A DNA stretch of 64,000 bases from Pseudomonas nabeulensis (GCF_004682045.1 NZ_QUZT01000009.1:62001-126000), one strand, 5' to 3'; positions 20,715 to 30,630 are shown, counted from the stretch's first letter. Notes: generated by a model not told the origin, from the sequence alone. Program-made: numbers and translations.

Positions 20715-21563
20715 ATGTCCTTTGCGGTAATTCAAATGGTCAGCCAGAGCGATGTGCTGGCCAACCTGGCCCAGGCCCGGCGCTTGCTGGAGCAAGCGGC
20801 GGCGGCTGGGGCGAAGCTGGCGGTGCTGCCGGAAAACTTCGCAGCCATGGGCCGTCGCGATGTGGCCGATATCGGCCGCGCCGAAGCGCTGGGCGAGGGG
20901 CCGATCCTGCCGTGGTTGAAACAGACCGCCCGCGACCTCACCTTATGGATAGTGGCCGGTACTTTGCCACTGCCACCCAAGGATCAACCGCACGCCAAGT
21001 CCAACGCCTGTTCGCTGCTGGTCGATGATCGCGGTGAAATCGTCGCTCGATACGACAAGCTGCACCTGTTCGATGTCGACGTTGCAGACGCGCGCGGTCG
21101 TTATCGCGAATCTGACGACTATGCTTTCGGTGGCAACGTGGTGGTGGCGGATACACCGGTCGGCCGTTTGGGCCTGACGGTGTGTTACGACCTGCGCTTC
21201 CCCGAGCTGTACAGCGAGTTGCGTGCGGCGGGAGCGGAATTGATTACCGCGCCATCGGCGTTTACCGCCGTGACAGGCGCGGCGCATTGGGACGTGCTGA
21301 TTCGCGCACGGGCCATCGAGACCCAGTGTTACTTGCTGGCAGCCGCCCAGGGCGGCGTGCATCCGGGCCCACGGGAAACCTATGGGCATGCGGCGATTGT
21401 CGACCCGTGGGGCCGTGTACTGACCCAACAGGATCAAGGCGAAGCGGTGTTGTTGGCCGAACGCGATAGCAGTGAGCAAGCGTCGATAAGGGCGCGTATG
21501 CCGGTGGTCAACCATCGGCGCTTTTTCTCGCAGGGCGCACAGCGGCCTGCTTCGGAACGATGA
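20715..21563 (+). CDS. Carbon-nitrogen hydrolase (deaminated glutathione amidase-like)
   Basis: A 282-residue nitrilase-superfamily enzyme. The catalytic triad is Glu40 (VLPENF), Lys115 ([10 protein letters not shown]) and Cys157 ([13 protein letters not shown]). The [10 protein letters not shown] form is that of the Nit1 group, which hydrolyses deaminated glutathione, a metabolite-repair reaction. I prefer the ATG at 20715 (GGAG 9 nt upstream) to the one at 20691. It lies between yhdP and tldD, a conserved arrangement in Pseudomonas. Confidence 0.88.
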   Translation: MSFAVIQMVSQSDVLANLAQARRLLEQAAAAGAKLAVLPENFAAMGRRDVADIGRAEALGEGPILPWLKQTARDLTLWIVAGTLPLPPKDQPHAKSNACSLLVDDRGEIVARYDKLHLFDVDVADARGRYRESDDYAFGGNVVVADTPVGRLGLTVCYDLRFPELYSELRAAGAELITAPSAFTAVTGAAHWDVLIRARAIETQCYLLAAAQGGVHPGPRETYGHAAIVDPWGRVLTQQDQGEAVLLAERDSSEQASIRARMPVVNHRRFFSQGAQRPASER

Positions 21564-21579
21564 ATTTAAGGCCAAACCT

Positions 21580-23022
21580 ATGAGCGAGTTGTTGTCCTCA
21601 GTCAGTGAACACCTCCTGGCACCCGGTGGCGTGACCATCGAAAGTCTGCAAACCGTACTGGGCGATCTCGCCGGGCCGGGCATCGACGCGGCTGACCTGT
21701 ATTTCCAGGGGCAGATCTCCGAGTCCTGGGCCCTGGAAGACGGCATCGTCAAGGAAGGCAGTTTCAACCTTGACCAGGGCGTGGGCGTGCGTGCGCAGTC
21801 CGGTGAAAAAACGGGTTTTGCCTACAGCAACGCCATCACCCTGGAAGCCTTGGGCCTGGCGGCGCGTGCCGCGCGTTCAATTTCCCGTGCCGGGCAAAAT
21901 GGCACGGTGCAGGCGTTCAGCACCCAGGACGTGGCCCAGCTTTACGCGCCGGATAATCCCTTGGAAGTGATCAGCCGTGCCGAAAAGGTCGAGCTGCTCA
22001 AGCGTGTCGACGCCGCCACCCGCGCCCTGGACCCGCGTATCCAGCAGGTCACCGTGAGCATGGCCGGTGTGTGGGAACGCATCCTGGTAGCCTCCACCGA
22101 TGGCGGCCTGGCGGCGGATGTGCGCCCGCTGGTGCGCTTCAACGTCAGTGTGATTGTCGAGCAGAACGGCCGTCGCGAACGTGGCGGCCATGGCGGCGGC
22201 GGGCGTACCGACTACCGTTATTTCCTCACCGAAGACCGCGCCATGGGCTATGCCCGTGAGGCGCTGCGCCAGGCGTTGGTCAACCTTGAAGCCATTCCGG
22301 CTCCGGCAGGTACGTTGCCAGTGGTGCTGGGTTCGGGCTGGTCCGGCGTGTTGCTGCACGAAGCGGTCGGCCATGGCCTGGAAGGCGACTTCAACCGCAA
22401 GGGCAGTTCGGCCTACAGCGGGCGTATGGGCGAAATGGTTGCCTCCAAACTCTGCACCATCGTCGATGACGGCACCCTGGCCGGTCGCCGTGGCTCGCTG
22501 AGCGTGGACGATGAAGGTACGCCGACCGAGTGCACCACCCTGATCGAGAATGGTGTGCTCAAGGGCTACATGCAGGACAAGCTCAACGCTCGCCTGATGG
22601 GCGTAGCGCGTACCGGTAACGGTCGCCGCGAATCCTACGCGCACCTGCCGATGCCGCGTATGACCAACACTTACATGCTCGGTGGTGAAAGCGACCCGGC
22701 AGAAATCATCGCTTCGGTAAAACGCGGCATCTATTGCGCCAATCTTGGCGGCGGCCAGGTGGATATCACCAGCGGCAAGTTCGTGTTCTCCACCAGCGAG
22801 GCGTACCTGATCGAGGACGGCAAGATTACCGCGCCGGTCAAAGGCGCAACGTTGATTGGCAACGGGCCGGAAGCCATGAGCAAGGTGTCGATGGTCGGTA
22901 ACGACCTGTCGCTGGACAGCGGCGTGGGCACGTGCGGTAAAGATGGGCAGTCGGTGCCGGTGGGTGTCGGCCAGCCAACGCTGAAAATTGATGCGATCAC
23001 CGTGGGTGGCACGGGCGCGTAA
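21580..23022 (+). CDS. tldD: Metalloprotease TldD
   Basis: A 480-residue TldD, the zinc-bearing subunit of the TldD/TldE protease that trims unfolded peptides, microcin precursors and antitoxins. The HExxxH zinc site is in [13 protein letters not shown] (about residue 259). Length is standard. The start follows the nitrilase stop by 16 bp. Its partner gene pmbA lies 0.7 kb downstream, separated by an oppositely oriented gene. Confidence 0.96.
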   Translation: MSELLSSVSEHLLAPGGVTIESLQTVLGDLAGPGIDAADLYFQGQISESWALEDGIVKEGSFNLDQGVGVRAQSGEKTGFAYSNAITLEALGLAARAARSISRAGQNGTVQAFSTQDVAQLYAPDNPLEVISRAEKVELLKRVDAATRALDPRIQQVTVSMAGVWERILVASTDGGLAADVRPLVRFNVSVIVEQNGRRERGGHGGGGRTDYRYFLTEDRAMGYAREALRQALVNLEAIPAPAGTLPVVLGSGWSGVLLHEAVGHGLEGDFNRKGSSAYSGRMGEMVASKLCTIVDDGTLAGRRGSLSVDDEGTPTECTTLIENGVLKGYMQDKLNARLMGVARTGNGRRESYAHLPMPRMTNTYMLGGESDPAEIIASVKRGIYCANLGGGQVDITSGKFVFSTSEAYLIEDGKITAPVKGATLIGNGPEAMSKVSMVGNDLSLDSGVGTCGKDGQSVPVGVGQPTLKIDAITVGGTGA

Positions 23023-23035
23023 GGGAGGTGGAGCT

Positions 23036-23060
23036 TCGGGTGGCGAAGTTCGCCACCCGG
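23036..23060. other. Hairpin between converging tldD and yjgA
   Basis: A perfect palindromic arm pair around GGGTGGCGA / TCGCCACCC lies in the 46-bp gap between the two converging stops. There is no clear T run on either side, so termination is only suggested. Confidence 0.4.
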
Positions 23061-23068
23061 GGAAGGGA

Positions 23069-23605
23069 TCAACGCAGGCCGCGTTGGGTCTCGTCCAGCT
23101 CTCGGATGTACTTGAAGATTTTACGGCTGGTGGCCGGCGCCTTGTTATGCGCCAGCTCGTGCTGGGCCTGACGGATCAGGGAGCGCAATTGCTGGCGGTC
23201 CGCGTCCGGGTAGTCCAATACGAATTTCTCCAGCACGGCGTCGTCGCCCGAAATCAGGCGGTCACGCCAACGTTCCAAGTTGTGGAAGCGTTCGTTGTAT
23301 TGGCGAGTGGAGGCATCGGTTTGATCGAGCAAGGTCAGAATGGCGTCAATGTCTTGGTCGCGCATCAATTTGCCGATAAACGAGATGTGCCGTTTACGCG
23401 CGATATTCGCGGTGTGCTTGGGCGCATCGGCCAAGGCTCGACGCATTTCGTCGGTCAGAGGCAGTTTTGCAATCAAATCTTTCTTGAGCGTTGTAAGGCG
23501 CTCGCCGAGGTCAACCAGAGCATGCAGCTCACGTTTGACCTGGGATTTGCTTTTCTCCCCATCGAGGGAGTCGTCGTAAGAATCAACCATGGTGGCAGTC
23601 CGCAA
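23069..23605 (-). CDS. yjgA: Ribosome biogenesis factor YjgA/DarP (DUF615)
   Basis: A 178-residue, highly charged alpha-helical protein of the DUF615 family, which binds late 50S precursors. Features include the basic [10 protein letters not shown] start region, DLGERL and the repeated IRQAQHEL / YIRELDE helices. It is transcribed opposite to tldD and pmbA and sits between them; the pmbA promoter must lie in the short divergent gap at 23606-23698. Confidence 0.92.
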   Translation of the reverse strand: MRTATMVDSYDDSLDGEKSKSQVKRELHALVDLGERLTTLKKDLIAKLPLTDEMRRALADAPKHTANIARKRHISFIGKLMRDQDIDAILTLLDQTDASTRQYNERFHNLERWRDRLISGDDAVLEKFVLDYPDADRQQLRSLIRQAQHELAHNKAPATSRKIFKYIRELDETQRGLR

Positions 23606-23698
23606 AGAAACGCCGCCATGATAACCAGTCGGGGGCCGCTTGTCCGGCCCGGTCGCTCGATGGCCTTAACCGAAAGCAGAATTTGAGTGGAGAAAACC

Positions 23699-25045
23699 AT
23701 GAGTGCAGCCCAAAGCGTCGGTCCGCAAGCGTTACCGGCACTGCAGGAACAAGTCGAGCAGATCCTGGCCGAGGCCAAGCGCCAGGGCGCCAGTGCCTGT
23801 GAAGTGGCGGTATCGCTGGAGCAGGGGCTGTCGACTTCGGTGCGCCAGCGGGAAGTGGAAACCGTTGAGTTCAACCGCGATCAAGGTTTTGGCATCACCC
23901 TGTATGTAGGGCAGCGCAAAGGCTCGGCCAGCACGTCGGCCAGCGGACCGGACGCGATTCGTGAAACCGTCGCCGCCGCATTGGCCATCGCCAAGCACAC
24001 TTCCGAAGATGAAAGTTCAGGTCTGGCCGATAAAGCCCTGATGGCCAAGGACTTGAAGGATTTCGATCTGTTCCACGCCTGGGACATTACGCCCGAGCAA
24101 GCCATCGAGAAAGCGCTGCTCTGCGAAGCCGCCGCGTTCGATGCCGATGCCCGCATCAAGAACGCCGATGGCACCACGTTGAGCACGCATCAGGGCTGCC
24201 GCGTGTATGGCAACAGCCACGGTTTTATCGGCGGTTATGCGTCCACGCGCCATAGCTTGAGCTGCGTGATGATCGCCGAAGCCAACGGCCAGATGCAGCG
24301 TGATTACTGGTACGACGTGAACCGCCAGGGCGAACTGCTGGCGGATCCTGCCAGCATTGGCCAGCGTGCCGCGCAACGTGCCGCGAGTCGATTGGGCGCA
24401 CGGCCTGTACCGACGTGCGAGGTGCCGGTACTGTTCTCGGCGGAATTGGCCGGCGGTTTGTTCGGCAGTTTCCTGGGGGCGATTTCGGGTGGGAACCTGT
24501 ACCGCAAGTCGTCGTTCCTCGAAGGTGCGATTGGCCAGAAGCTGTTCCCCGAGTGGCTGACCATCGATGAGCGTCCGCACCTGATGCAGGCTATGGGCAG
24601 CACCTCGTTCGATGGCGATGGCCTGGCAACGTATGCCAAGCCGTTTGTCGAAAAAGGCGAGCTGGTTTCCTATGTGTTGGGCACTTATTCGGGGCGCAAG
24701 CTCGGTCTGCCAAGCACCGCCAACGCTGGGGGTGTGCACAACTTGTTCGTCACCCATGGCGATGAAGACCAGGCGGCGTTGCTGCGTCGTATGGGCCGCG
24801 GCCTGCTGGTGACTGAGTTGATGGGGCATGGCTTGAACATGGTCACGGGCGATTACTCCCGTGGCGCGGCGGGTTTCTGGATCGAAAACGGTGAGATTCA
24901 ATTCGCCGTCCAGGAGGTGACCATCGCCGGCAACCTGCGTGACATGTTCAAGCAGATTGTTGCGGTAGGTAATGACTTGGAACTGCGCAGCAACATTCGC
25001 ACCGGTTCGTTACTGATCGAGCGGATGACCGTCGCGGGTAGCTGA
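23699..25045 (+). CDS. pmbA: Metalloprotease subunit PmbA (TldE)
   Basis: A 448-residue PmbA/TldE, the non-zinc partner of TldD. The HExxxH site is absent; the matching region reads LFSAELAGGLFGSFLG. C-terminal LMGHGLNMVTGDYSRGAAGFW is the family hallmark. The ATG at 23699 has GGAG 6 nt upstream; the in-frame GTG at 23687 overlaps that ribosome site and is unlikely. A strong terminator follows. Confidence 0.96.
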   Translation: MSAAQSVGPQALPALQEQVEQILAEAKRQGASACEVAVSLEQGLSTSVRQREVETVEFNRDQGFGITLYVGQRKGSASTSASGPDAIRETVAAALAIAKHTSEDESSGLADKALMAKDLKDFDLFHAWDITPEQAIEKALLCEAAAFDADARIKNADGTTLSTHQGCRVYGNSHGFIGGYASTRHSLSCVMIAEANGQMQRDYWYDVNRQGELLADPASIGQRAAQRAASRLGARPVPTCEVPVLFSAELAGGLFGSFLGAISGGNLYRKSSFLEGAIGQKLFPEWLTIDERPHLMQAMGSTSFDGDGLATYAKPFVEKGELVSYVLGTYSGRKLGLPSTANAGGVHNLFVTHGDEDQAALLRRMGRGLLVTELMGHGLNMVTGDYSRGAAGFWIENGEIQFAVQEVTIAGNLRDMFKQIVAVGNDLELRSNIRTGSLLIERMTVAGS

Positions 25046-25063
25046 TCCTTTCGCCGCTTCATC

Positions 25064-25101
25064 AAAAAGGCGCGTCATCTTCGGATGACGCGCCTTTTTT
25101 T
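25064..25101 (+). terminator. Intrinsic terminator after pmbA
   Basis: An 11-bp GC-rich stem (GGCGCGTCATC / GATGACGCGCC) closed by a UUCG tetraloop, flanked by A5 and T7. A textbook Rho-independent terminator, which insulates pmbA from the iron-regulated operon. Confidence 0.95.
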
Positions 25102-25133
25102 GTGGCCGTGTTGCAGGCGGATCAACCTGCCAC

Positions 25134-25178
25134 TCTTGTTTTGATTCTTAATATCATTTAATAATAAATATCATTACC
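25134..25178 (+). promoter_or_regulatory. fagA promoter with overlapping Fur box
   Basis: Candidate -35 TTGTTT (25134-25139) and -10 TTTAAT (25157-25162) are 17 bp apart. Bases 25160-25178 match the 19-bp Fur consensus at 14 positions by my count, and overlap the -10 end. The segment is sharply AT-rich against its surroundings. This fits repression of fagA-fumC-orfX-sodA by iron-loaded Fur, as established for the same operon in P. aeruginosa. Confidence 0.8.
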
Positions 25179-25193
25179 GAATGAGTGTGGATC

Positions 25194-25589
25194 ATGAGTT
25201 CTGTCCTGCATGAGGATCCCTACCTGGAGAGCTGGCGCTGGATGAGTCGCCAGATTCGCTGCGGTCTCAACCCCGACGAGCCGCGCCTGATCGAACATTA
25301 CCTCAGTGAAGGTCGATATCTGGCGTGCTGCACCGCGACCCATCCGTGGACGATCGCTGAAACCTCATTCCGACTGCTGCTCGACACCGCCAGCGATATC
25401 GCGCTGCCATGGCATTGGCGTTCCTTGTGCCTGGACCAAGCCTGGCGCCCCCTGCGTGACCTGGAAAAACTTTCTCACTGTGCCTGCCGCCTCAAGCGCT
25501 GGCAGAGCTTTGCGTGGCGATTGGCGACCTGCGAATTGCTGCCGTCTATTTCTCACTCCGACCTGGTGCAAGGATCTAACGATGAGTAA
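25194..25589 (+). CDS. fagA: FagA, Fur-associated protein
   Basis: A 131-residue soluble protein recognised by operon position and family likeness as FagA; its biochemical role is unknown. It is rich in Trp, Cys, Leu and Arg (WRWMSRQIRCGL, LACCTATHPW, SHCACRLKRW). The repeated Cys residues could bind metal, but that is only inference. The ATG at 25194 is used; an in-frame GTG lies 9 bp upstream. Its stop overlaps the fumC start by 8 bp, so translation is probably coupled. A Fur box lies just upstream. Confidence 0.85.
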   Translation: MSSVLHEDPYLESWRWMSRQIRCGLNPDEPRLIEHYLSEGRYLACCTATHPWTIAETSFRLLLDTASDIALPWHWRSLCLDQAWRPLRDLEKLSHCACRLKRWQSFAWRLATCELLPSISHSDLVQGSNDE

Positions 25590-26958
25590 CACCCGTATCG
25601 AACGCGACAGCATGGGCGAACTGCAAGTACCGGCCGAGGCCCTGTATGGCGCACAAACCCAGCGTGCGGTGAACAACTTCCCGATCAGCAACCAGCGCAT
25701 GCCGGCGCAATTCATTCGCGCCCTGATCCTGGCCAAGGCCGCTGCGGCCAAGGTCAACGTCGACCTCAAGCAGATCAGTGAAGGGCAGGGCAAGGCGATT
25801 GTCGAGGCTGCCCAAGGTTTGCTGGAAGGCGATTTCATGCAGCACTTCCCGGTGGATATCTTCCAGACCGGCTCCGGCACCAGTTCCAACATGAACGCCA
25901 ACGAAGTGATTGCCACCCTGGCCACGCGTTTGCTCGGCGAGTCGGTCAATCCCAATGACCACGTGAACTGCGGCCAAAGCTCCAACGATATTATCCCGAC
26001 CACCATCCATGTCAGCGCCGCGCTGGTCCTGCACGAGCAAACGCTGCCGGCCCTGTTGCATCTGGTGCAGGTCATCGAACAGAAAGCCGAAGAAGTCCAC
26101 CCGTTTATCAAGACCGGCCGCACCCACCTGATGGATGCCATGCCCGTACGCATGAGCCAGGTGCTCAACGGTTGGGCTCAGCAACTCAAGGCCAACATCG
26201 GGCACTTGCAAGATCTGCTGCCAGCCCTGCAGGCCCTGGCCCAGGGCGGCACCGCAGTTGGCACAGGGATCAATGCTCACCCGGAGTTCTCCGCACGTTT
26301 CAGCCAGCAACTGAGCAGCCTGACCCATGTGAAGTTCACGCCGGGCAAGAACCTGTTCGCGTTGATCGGTTCACAGGACACCGCCGTCGCGGTTTCCGGC
26401 CAGTTGAAAGCCGTTGCCGTCTCGCTGATGAAAATCGCCAACGACCTGCGCTGGATGAACTCCGGTCCCTTGGCCGGTCTGGGTGAAATCGAATTGGAGG
26501 GGCTGCAACCGGGCTCCTCGATCATGCCCGGCAAGGTCAACCCGGTCATCCCGGAAGCGACCGCCATGGTCGCCGCGCAGGTCATCGGCAATGACACGGT
26601 GATCACTGTCGCCGGTCAGTCGGGCAACTTCGAGCTGAACGTGATGCTGCCGATCATCGCCCAGAACTTGCTCAGCAGCCTGGAATTGCTGGCCAACTCC
26701 AGCCGTTTGCTGGCGGACAAGGCCATCGCCAGCTTCAAGGTCAATGAGGCCAAGCTCAAGGAAGCGCTGTCGCGCAACCCGATCCTGGTCACCGCACTCA
26801 ACCCGATCATTGGCTATCAGAAAGCCGCTGAAATCGCCAAGAAGGCCTATCAGCAAGGTCGTCCGGTGATTGATGTCGCGCTTGAACACACCGACCTGGA
26901 CCGCAGCCAGCTGGAAGTCCTGCTGGACCCGGAAAAGCTCACGGCCGGCGGCGTGTAA
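25582..26958 (+). CDS. fumC: Class II fumarate hydratase (iron-independent)
   Basis: A 458-residue FumC converting fumarate to L-malate in the TCA cycle without an Fe-S cluster. The GSSIMPGKVNP superfamily signature (about residue 315) and GSGTSSNMNANEV and GRTHLMDAMPV segments are present. Second gene of the Fur operon, which explains its role: it replaces Fe-S fumarases when iron is short. The ATG lies inside the fagA C terminus, with AAGGA just upstream. Confidence 0.96.
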   Translation: MSNTRIERDSMGELQVPAEALYGAQTQRAVNNFPISNQRMPAQFIRALILAKAAAAKVNVDLKQISEGQGKAIVEAAQGLLEGDFMQHFPVDIFQTGSGTSSNMNANEVIATLATRLLGESVNPNDHVNCGQSSNDIIPTTIHVSAALVLHEQTLPALLHLVQVIEQKAEEVHPFIKTGRTHLMDAMPVRMSQVLNGWAQQLKANIGHLQDLLPALQALAQGGTAVGTGINAHPEFSARFSQQLSSLTHVKFTPGKNLFALIGSQDTAVAVSGQLKAVAVSLMKIANDLRWMNSGPLAGLGEIELEGLQPGSSIMPGKVNPVIPEATAMVAAQVIGNDTVITVAGQSGNFELNVMLPIIAQNLLSSLELLANSSRLLADKAIASFKVNEAKLKEALSRNPILVTALNPIIGYQKAAEIAKKAYQQGRPVIDVALEHTDLDRSQLEVLLDPEKLTAGGV

Positions 26959-26985
26959 TCACCGACTCTGCTTTGGAGGCTCACC

Positions 26986-27429
26986 ATGGAGCACTGGAAA
27001 CGTACGATCGAACGGGCCAATCGCTGCTTTATGGCGGGCGAGTTGGTTGACGCTCGCGAGGCTTATTTGCAAGCCCTGGCCCTGGCCCAAGTGCTGTTCG
27101 AACGCTGGGCGGATGCCGACGAAGCGGTGGCGGCCTGCGTCATTTCCCATCACAACCTGGCGGACCTGCACCTGCGCCTGAACCAGCCGGAGGAAAGCGC
27201 GGAATACCTCTGCGCTATCCATCAGCGGCTGTTGCAGGCCATGCAGGACCCGCGTCTGACCCCGCAATTACGCGAGGCGGCGCTGCGCCAGAGCAGCAAG
27301 ACCTACGTCGAGCTGTTGAATTTCATCAGCGATCACGGCGAGTACCCGCGTACTCATCGCTTGCTCGGCAGCACTGCGGCGCAAACGGATGCGTCGACCC
27401 GCAACAGCCCTCATTACGGAGTTCATTGA
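26986..27429 (+). CDS. Conserved helical protein of the fumC-sodA operon (OrfX)
   Basis: A 147-residue protein, predicted all-helical with a tetratricopeptide-like pattern ([43 protein letters not shown]). It corresponds by position to P. aeruginosa PA4469, whose function is unknown. GGAGG precedes the ATG. Placed between fumC and sodA, with the sodA start 1 bp after its stop, so it should be induced by iron limitation. A scaffold or adaptor role is possible, not shown. Confidence 0.82.
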   Translation: MEHWKRTIERANRCFMAGELVDAREAYLQALALAQVLFERWADADEAVAACVISHHNLADLHLRLNQPEESAEYLCAIHQRLLQAMQDPRLTPQLREAALRQSSKTYVELLNFISDHGEYPRTHRLLGSTAAQTDASTRNSPHYGVH

Positions 27430-27430
27430 A

Positions 27431-28042
27431 ATGTCCTACACCTTGCCTGCCCTGCCTTACGCCTACGATGCCCTGGAACCGCATATCGATGCGCAAACCA
27501 TGGAGATTCACTACACCAAGCATCACCAGACCTACATCAACAACCTTAATGCCGCAGTTGAAGGCACCGAGTTTGCCGGCTGGCCGGTTGAAAAACTGGT
27601 GTCGAGCGTCCAGCAATTGCCGGAGAAGCTGCGCGCAGCCGTCATCAACCAGGGCGGCGGCCACGCTAACCACTCGCTGTTCTGGGCCGTGATGTCACCC
27701 AAGGGCGGCGGTAAACCCGAAGGGGCGCTGGGCAAAGCGGTGGATGAGCAACTGGGTGGTTTCGAAAGTTTCAAGGAAGCGTTCACCAAAGCCGCGCTGA
27801 CCCGTTTCGGCAGCGGCTGGGCCTGGCTGAGCGTGACCCCGCAAAAGACCCTGGTGGTAGAAAGCAGCGGTAACCAGGACAGCCCGTTGATGAACGGCAA
27901 CACGCCGATCCTCGGCCTGGACGTGTGGGAACACGCCTATTACCTGCTGTACCAGAACCGTCGCCCGGAATATATCAACGCCTTCTACAGTGTCATCAAT
28001 TGGCCGGAAGTCGCCGAACGCTACCAGGCCGCGTTGGCCTGA
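27431..28042 (+). CDS. sodA: Manganese superoxide dismutase
   Basis: A 203-residue Fe/Mn-type superoxide dismutase. Metal ligands are His27, His81, Asp164 and His168 (DVWEHAYYL). GNQDSPLM with Gln149 is the manganese-type marker, in place of the Fe-type pattern. I start at ATG 27431, giving [17 protein letters not shown]; an earlier in-frame ATG at 27389 lies inside OrfX. Co-transcribed with iron-sparing fumC, consistent with Mn-SOD production when iron is low. Confidence 0.96.
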   Translation: MSYTLPALPYAYDALEPHIDAQTMEIHYTKHHQTYINNLNAAVEGTEFAGWPVEKLVSSVQQLPEKLRAAVINQGGGHANHSLFWAVMSPKGGGKPEGALGKAVDEQLGGFESFKEAFTKAALTRFGSGWAWLSVTPQKTLVVESSGNQDSPLMNGNTPILGLDVWEHAYYLLYQNRRPEYINAFYSVINWPEVAERYQAALA

Positions 28043-28074
28043 TATCCACCCTATAACAAGATCTAAGGCCGACT

Positions 28075-28968
28075 ATGGGCACTGAAACACTGGCGATCAG
28101 CAGCGGGCGAATGTTTCGCTATGCGTTTGGCTCGCTGCTGCTATTGGCAGGTACTGCATTGCTGGTGGCCCACGGGCTGGACTGGTTGAACCTGGAGCCG
28201 CGCATCCTGCGTGCGCTGCAGGGTGGGGCGATCTGTGCGTTGGGTACTGCGCTTGGCGCGGTGCCGGTGCTGGTGATTCGGCGGATGCCCGTAGCCTTGA
28301 GTGACACCTTGCTCGGTTTTGGGGCCGGGGTGATGCTGGCGGCGACGGCGTTTTCGCTGATCGTACCGGGTATTGCCGCCGCTGAAAGCCTGGGGCTGTC
28401 GCCTTGGGGCGCCAGTGGCTTGATCAGCTTCGGCATTATGCTGGGGGCGTTCGGTTTGTATCTGGTCGACCGCAAGGTTTCCGGTGCCAGCCCGGAAATG
28501 TTGGTGGGCACGCCGGATAACCCGGTCATCCCGCCACGCATCTGGCTGTTCGTGTTCGCCATCATCGCCCACAACATTCCGGAAGGCATGGCCGTGGGCG
28601 TGTCGGCGGGTGGCGGGATGCCCGACGCCGATAGCCTGGCCATGGGCATTGCGTTGCAGGATGTGCCCGAAGGTCTGGTGATCGCGTTGGTCTTGGCTGG
28701 GGCAGGGATGTCGCGGGTCAAGGCTTTTCTGATCGGTGCCGCGTCAGGCCTGGTGGAGCCAGTGTTCGCCGTGCTGTGTGCTTGGCTAGTGAGCCTGGCG
28801 GAAGTGCTGCTGCCGCTGGGCCTGGCCCTGGCTGCGGGTGCGATGTTGTTGGTGGTGACGCACGAAGTCATCCCCGAGTCGCGACGCAATGGTCACGAGA
28901 AGCTCGCCAGCTTGGGGTTGTGCATTGGGTTTTGTTTGATGATGGTAATGGACACGGCTTTGGGGTGA
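28075..28968 (+). CDS. ZIP family metal transporter
   Basis: A 297-residue inner-membrane ZIP (zinc/iron permease-like) protein with about eight hydrophobic segments. Metal-site motifs are AHNIPEGMAVGV (about residue 163) and ALQDVPEGLVIAL (about 192), typical of helices IV and V. It follows sodA by 32 bp on the same strand and may be read with the Fur operon, suggesting Fe, Zn or Mn import. It converges on ptsO. Confidence 0.88.
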   Translation: MGTETLAISSGRMFRYAFGSLLLLAGTALLVAHGLDWLNLEPRILRALQGGAICALGTALGAVPVLVIRRMPVALSDTLLGFGAGVMLAATAFSLIVPGIAAAESLGLSPWGASGLISFGIMLGAFGLYLVDRKVSGASPEMLVGTPDNPVIPPRIWLFVFAIIAHNIPEGMAVGVSAGGGMPDADSLAMGIALQDVPEGLVIALVLAGAGMSRVKAFLIGAASGLVEPVFAVLCAWLVSLAEVLLPLGLALAAGAMLLVVTHEVIPESRRNGHEKLASLGLCIGFCLMMVMDTALG

Positions 28969-28996
28969 GGCCATTGCGGCCCCGCCCTGTGTCAAA

Positions 28997-29014
28997 GGGT
29001 GAGTTTACTCACCC
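28997..29014. other. Small palindrome at the convergent ZIP/ptsO end
   Basis: GGGTGAGT / ACTCACCC with a 2-nt loop spans the ptsO stop codon. Too little T-richness for a firm terminator call. Confidence 0.35.
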
Positions 29015-29277
29015 TCATCAAAGAAGTTATTGATCAGCGCCACCAGCGCGTTCATCGCCTCTTCTTCTTGCTCGCCTTCGGTCTTCAAATGAATCTTGGT
29101 GCCCTTGCCGGCGGCCAACATCATCATCGCCATGATGCTTTTACCGTCAACCATGGACTCCGGAGTGCGCCCCGCGCGAATCTGGCAGGGAAACTGCCCG
29201 GCCACGCCGACAAATTTGGCCGAGGCACGGGCGTGCAGGCCCAGCTTGTTGATGATTTCAATTTCCAGAGCGGGCAT
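29005..29277 (-). CDS. ptsO: Nitrogen PTS phosphocarrier NPr
   Basis: A 90-residue HPr-family protein. Phospho-acceptor His15 is in KLGLHARASAKFV, and the GKSIMAMMMLAAGKG helix follows. It passes phosphate from EI-Ntr (PtsP, not in window) to PtsN. Last gene of rpoN-hpf-ptsN-rapZ-ptsO, the usual order in gammaproteobacteria. Confidence 0.95.
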   Translation of the reverse strand: MPALEIEIINKLGLHARASAKFVGVAGQFPCQIRAGRTPESMVDGKSIMAMMMLAAGKGTKIHLKTEGEQEEEAMNALVALINNFFDEGE

Positions 29278-29293
29278 CGCGGGGGTGTTCCTT

Positions 29294-30151
29294 TCAGCTA
29301 AGGTCGCGGTGGCGGACCTGGACGTTCTTGAGGGTTTTTTGCAGCACCTGACCCAGGCGCTCAGTCAGGTAGACGGAGCGGTGATGGCCACCGGTGCAGC
29401 CAATCGCGATGGTGACATAGGCTCGGTTGCTCGCAGCAAAGCGCGGCAGCCATTTGAGCAGGTAGCTGGAAATGTCCTGGAACATCTCCTCCACATCCGG
29501 TTGCGCGGCCAAATAGTCGGCCACCGGTTGATCCAGCCCCGACTGCTCGCGCAGTTCCGGCTTCCAGTAAGGGTTGGGCAGGCAGCGCACATCGAACACC
29601 AGGTCCGCATCCACCGGCATGCCACGCTTGAAACCAAAAGACTCCACCAGAAACGCCGTACCAGGCTCCGGCTGGTTGAGCAGGCGCAGCTTGATGGCGT
29701 CGCGCAACTGGTACAGGTTGAGGCTGGTGGTGTTGATCTTGAGGTCGGCGAGGTCAATGATCGGGCCCAGCAGCTTGGTTTCATCTTCGATGGCTTCGGC
29801 CAGGGAGCGGTGGGGGCTGCTGAGGGGGTGGCGTCGACGGGTCTCGGAGAAGCGCTTGAGCAACGTCTCTTCGTCGGCATCCAGGTACAACACGTCGCAA
29901 TGGATATGCTTGGCCCGCACTTCCTCGAGCAGGATCGGGAAGCGCTCGAGGTGGCTGGGCAGGTTGCGGGCATCAATCGAAACGGCGACCAGAGGCTGGG
30001 CCAGCTCCGTGTGGATCAGTGCACGTTCCGCCAGTTCCGGCAGCAGGCCGGCGGGCAGGTTATCGATGCAATAGAAACCGTTGTCCTCAAGGACATTGAG
30101 GGCGGTGCTTTTACCCGAGCCGGAGCGGCCACTGACGATGATCAAGCGCAT
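29294..30151 (-). CDS. rapZ: RNase adapter protein RapZ
   Basis: A 285-residue P-loop protein. Walker [10 protein letters not shown] is at residues 8-16, and the C-terminal RNA- and effector-binding half has [12 protein letters not shown]. In E. coli RapZ directs RNase E to the sRNA GlmZ and controls glucosamine-6-phosphate synthesis; targets in Pseudomonas are less clear. It starts 2 bp after the ptsN stop and ends 16 bp before ptsO. Confidence 0.95.
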   Translation of the reverse strand: MRLIIVSGRSGSGKSTALNVLEDNGFYCIDNLPAGLLPELAERALIHTELAQPLVAVSIDARNLPSHLERFPILLEEVRAKHIHCDVLYLDADEETLLKRFSETRRRHPLSSPHRSLAEAIEDETKLLGPIIDLADLKINTTSLNLYQLRDAIKLRLLNQPEPGTAFLVESFGFKRGMPVDADLVFDVRCLPNPYWKPELREQSGLDQPVADYLAAQPDVEEMFQDISSYLLKWLPRFAASNRAYVTIAIGCTGGHHRSVYLTERLGQVLQKTLKNVQVRHRDLS

Positions 30152-30153
30152 GA

Positions 30154-30618
30154 TTACTGCCCGCTCTGTTCATCCAGGACAACCTGGTACAGCGCCTCAT
30201 TGCTGCTGGCACTGCGCAGTTTGTCGCGTACTTCCTTGCGGTCGAGCATGCTGGCGATCTGCCGAAGCAGTTCCAGGTGCGCATCGGTAGCCGCCTGCGG
30301 GACCAGCAGTACAAACAGCAGGTCGACCGGGGCGCCGTCGATGGCGTCGAAATCGATGGGAGCGTCCAGGTGCAGCAGGGCGCTGACAGGTGTCTCGCAG
30401 CCTTTGAGGCGGCAGTGGGGAATCGCGATGCCGTTGCCAAAACCGGTGGAGCCGAGTTTTTCACGGGCGATCAGCGCCTCGTACACATCTTGCATCTCCA
30501 AATCAGGCACTTCGCGGCTGATCAGGTTGGCAATCTGTTCGAGGGCTTTCTTTTTACTGCCGCCCGGCGCGTTCACGAGGGAACGGCCGGGGGTCAGGAT
30601 GGTTTCAAGTCGAATCAT
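30154..30618 (-). CDS. ptsN: PTS IIA-like nitrogen regulatory protein PtsN
   Basis: A 154-residue EIIA-Ntr. Phosphorylated His68 is in [11 protein letters not shown]. It has regulatory rather than transport roles (potassium uptake, nitrogen/carbon balance, polyhydroxyalkanoate control). Located after hpf and before rapZ in the rpoN cluster. Confidence 0.95.
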   Translation of the reverse strand: MIRLETILTPGRSLVNAPGGSKKKALEQIANLISREVPDLEMQDVYEALIAREKLGSTGFGNGIAIPHCRLKGCETPVSALLHLDAPIDFDAIDGAPVDLLFVLLVPQAATDAHLELLRQIASMLDRKEVRDKLRSASSNEALYQVVLDEQSGQ

Positions 30619-30630
30619 GGGTGGGGAGTG

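Noticed and set aside
18528..20795. 755-codon open frame on the minus strand
   Set aside because: It lies antisense to yhdP, is full of His/Gln/Arg runs typical of high-GC shadow frames, and has no recognisable domain.
27389..27431. Upstream ATG for sodA at 27389
   Set aside because: It lies within the preceding gene and adds 14 residues absent from the family; ATG 27431 gives the standard start.
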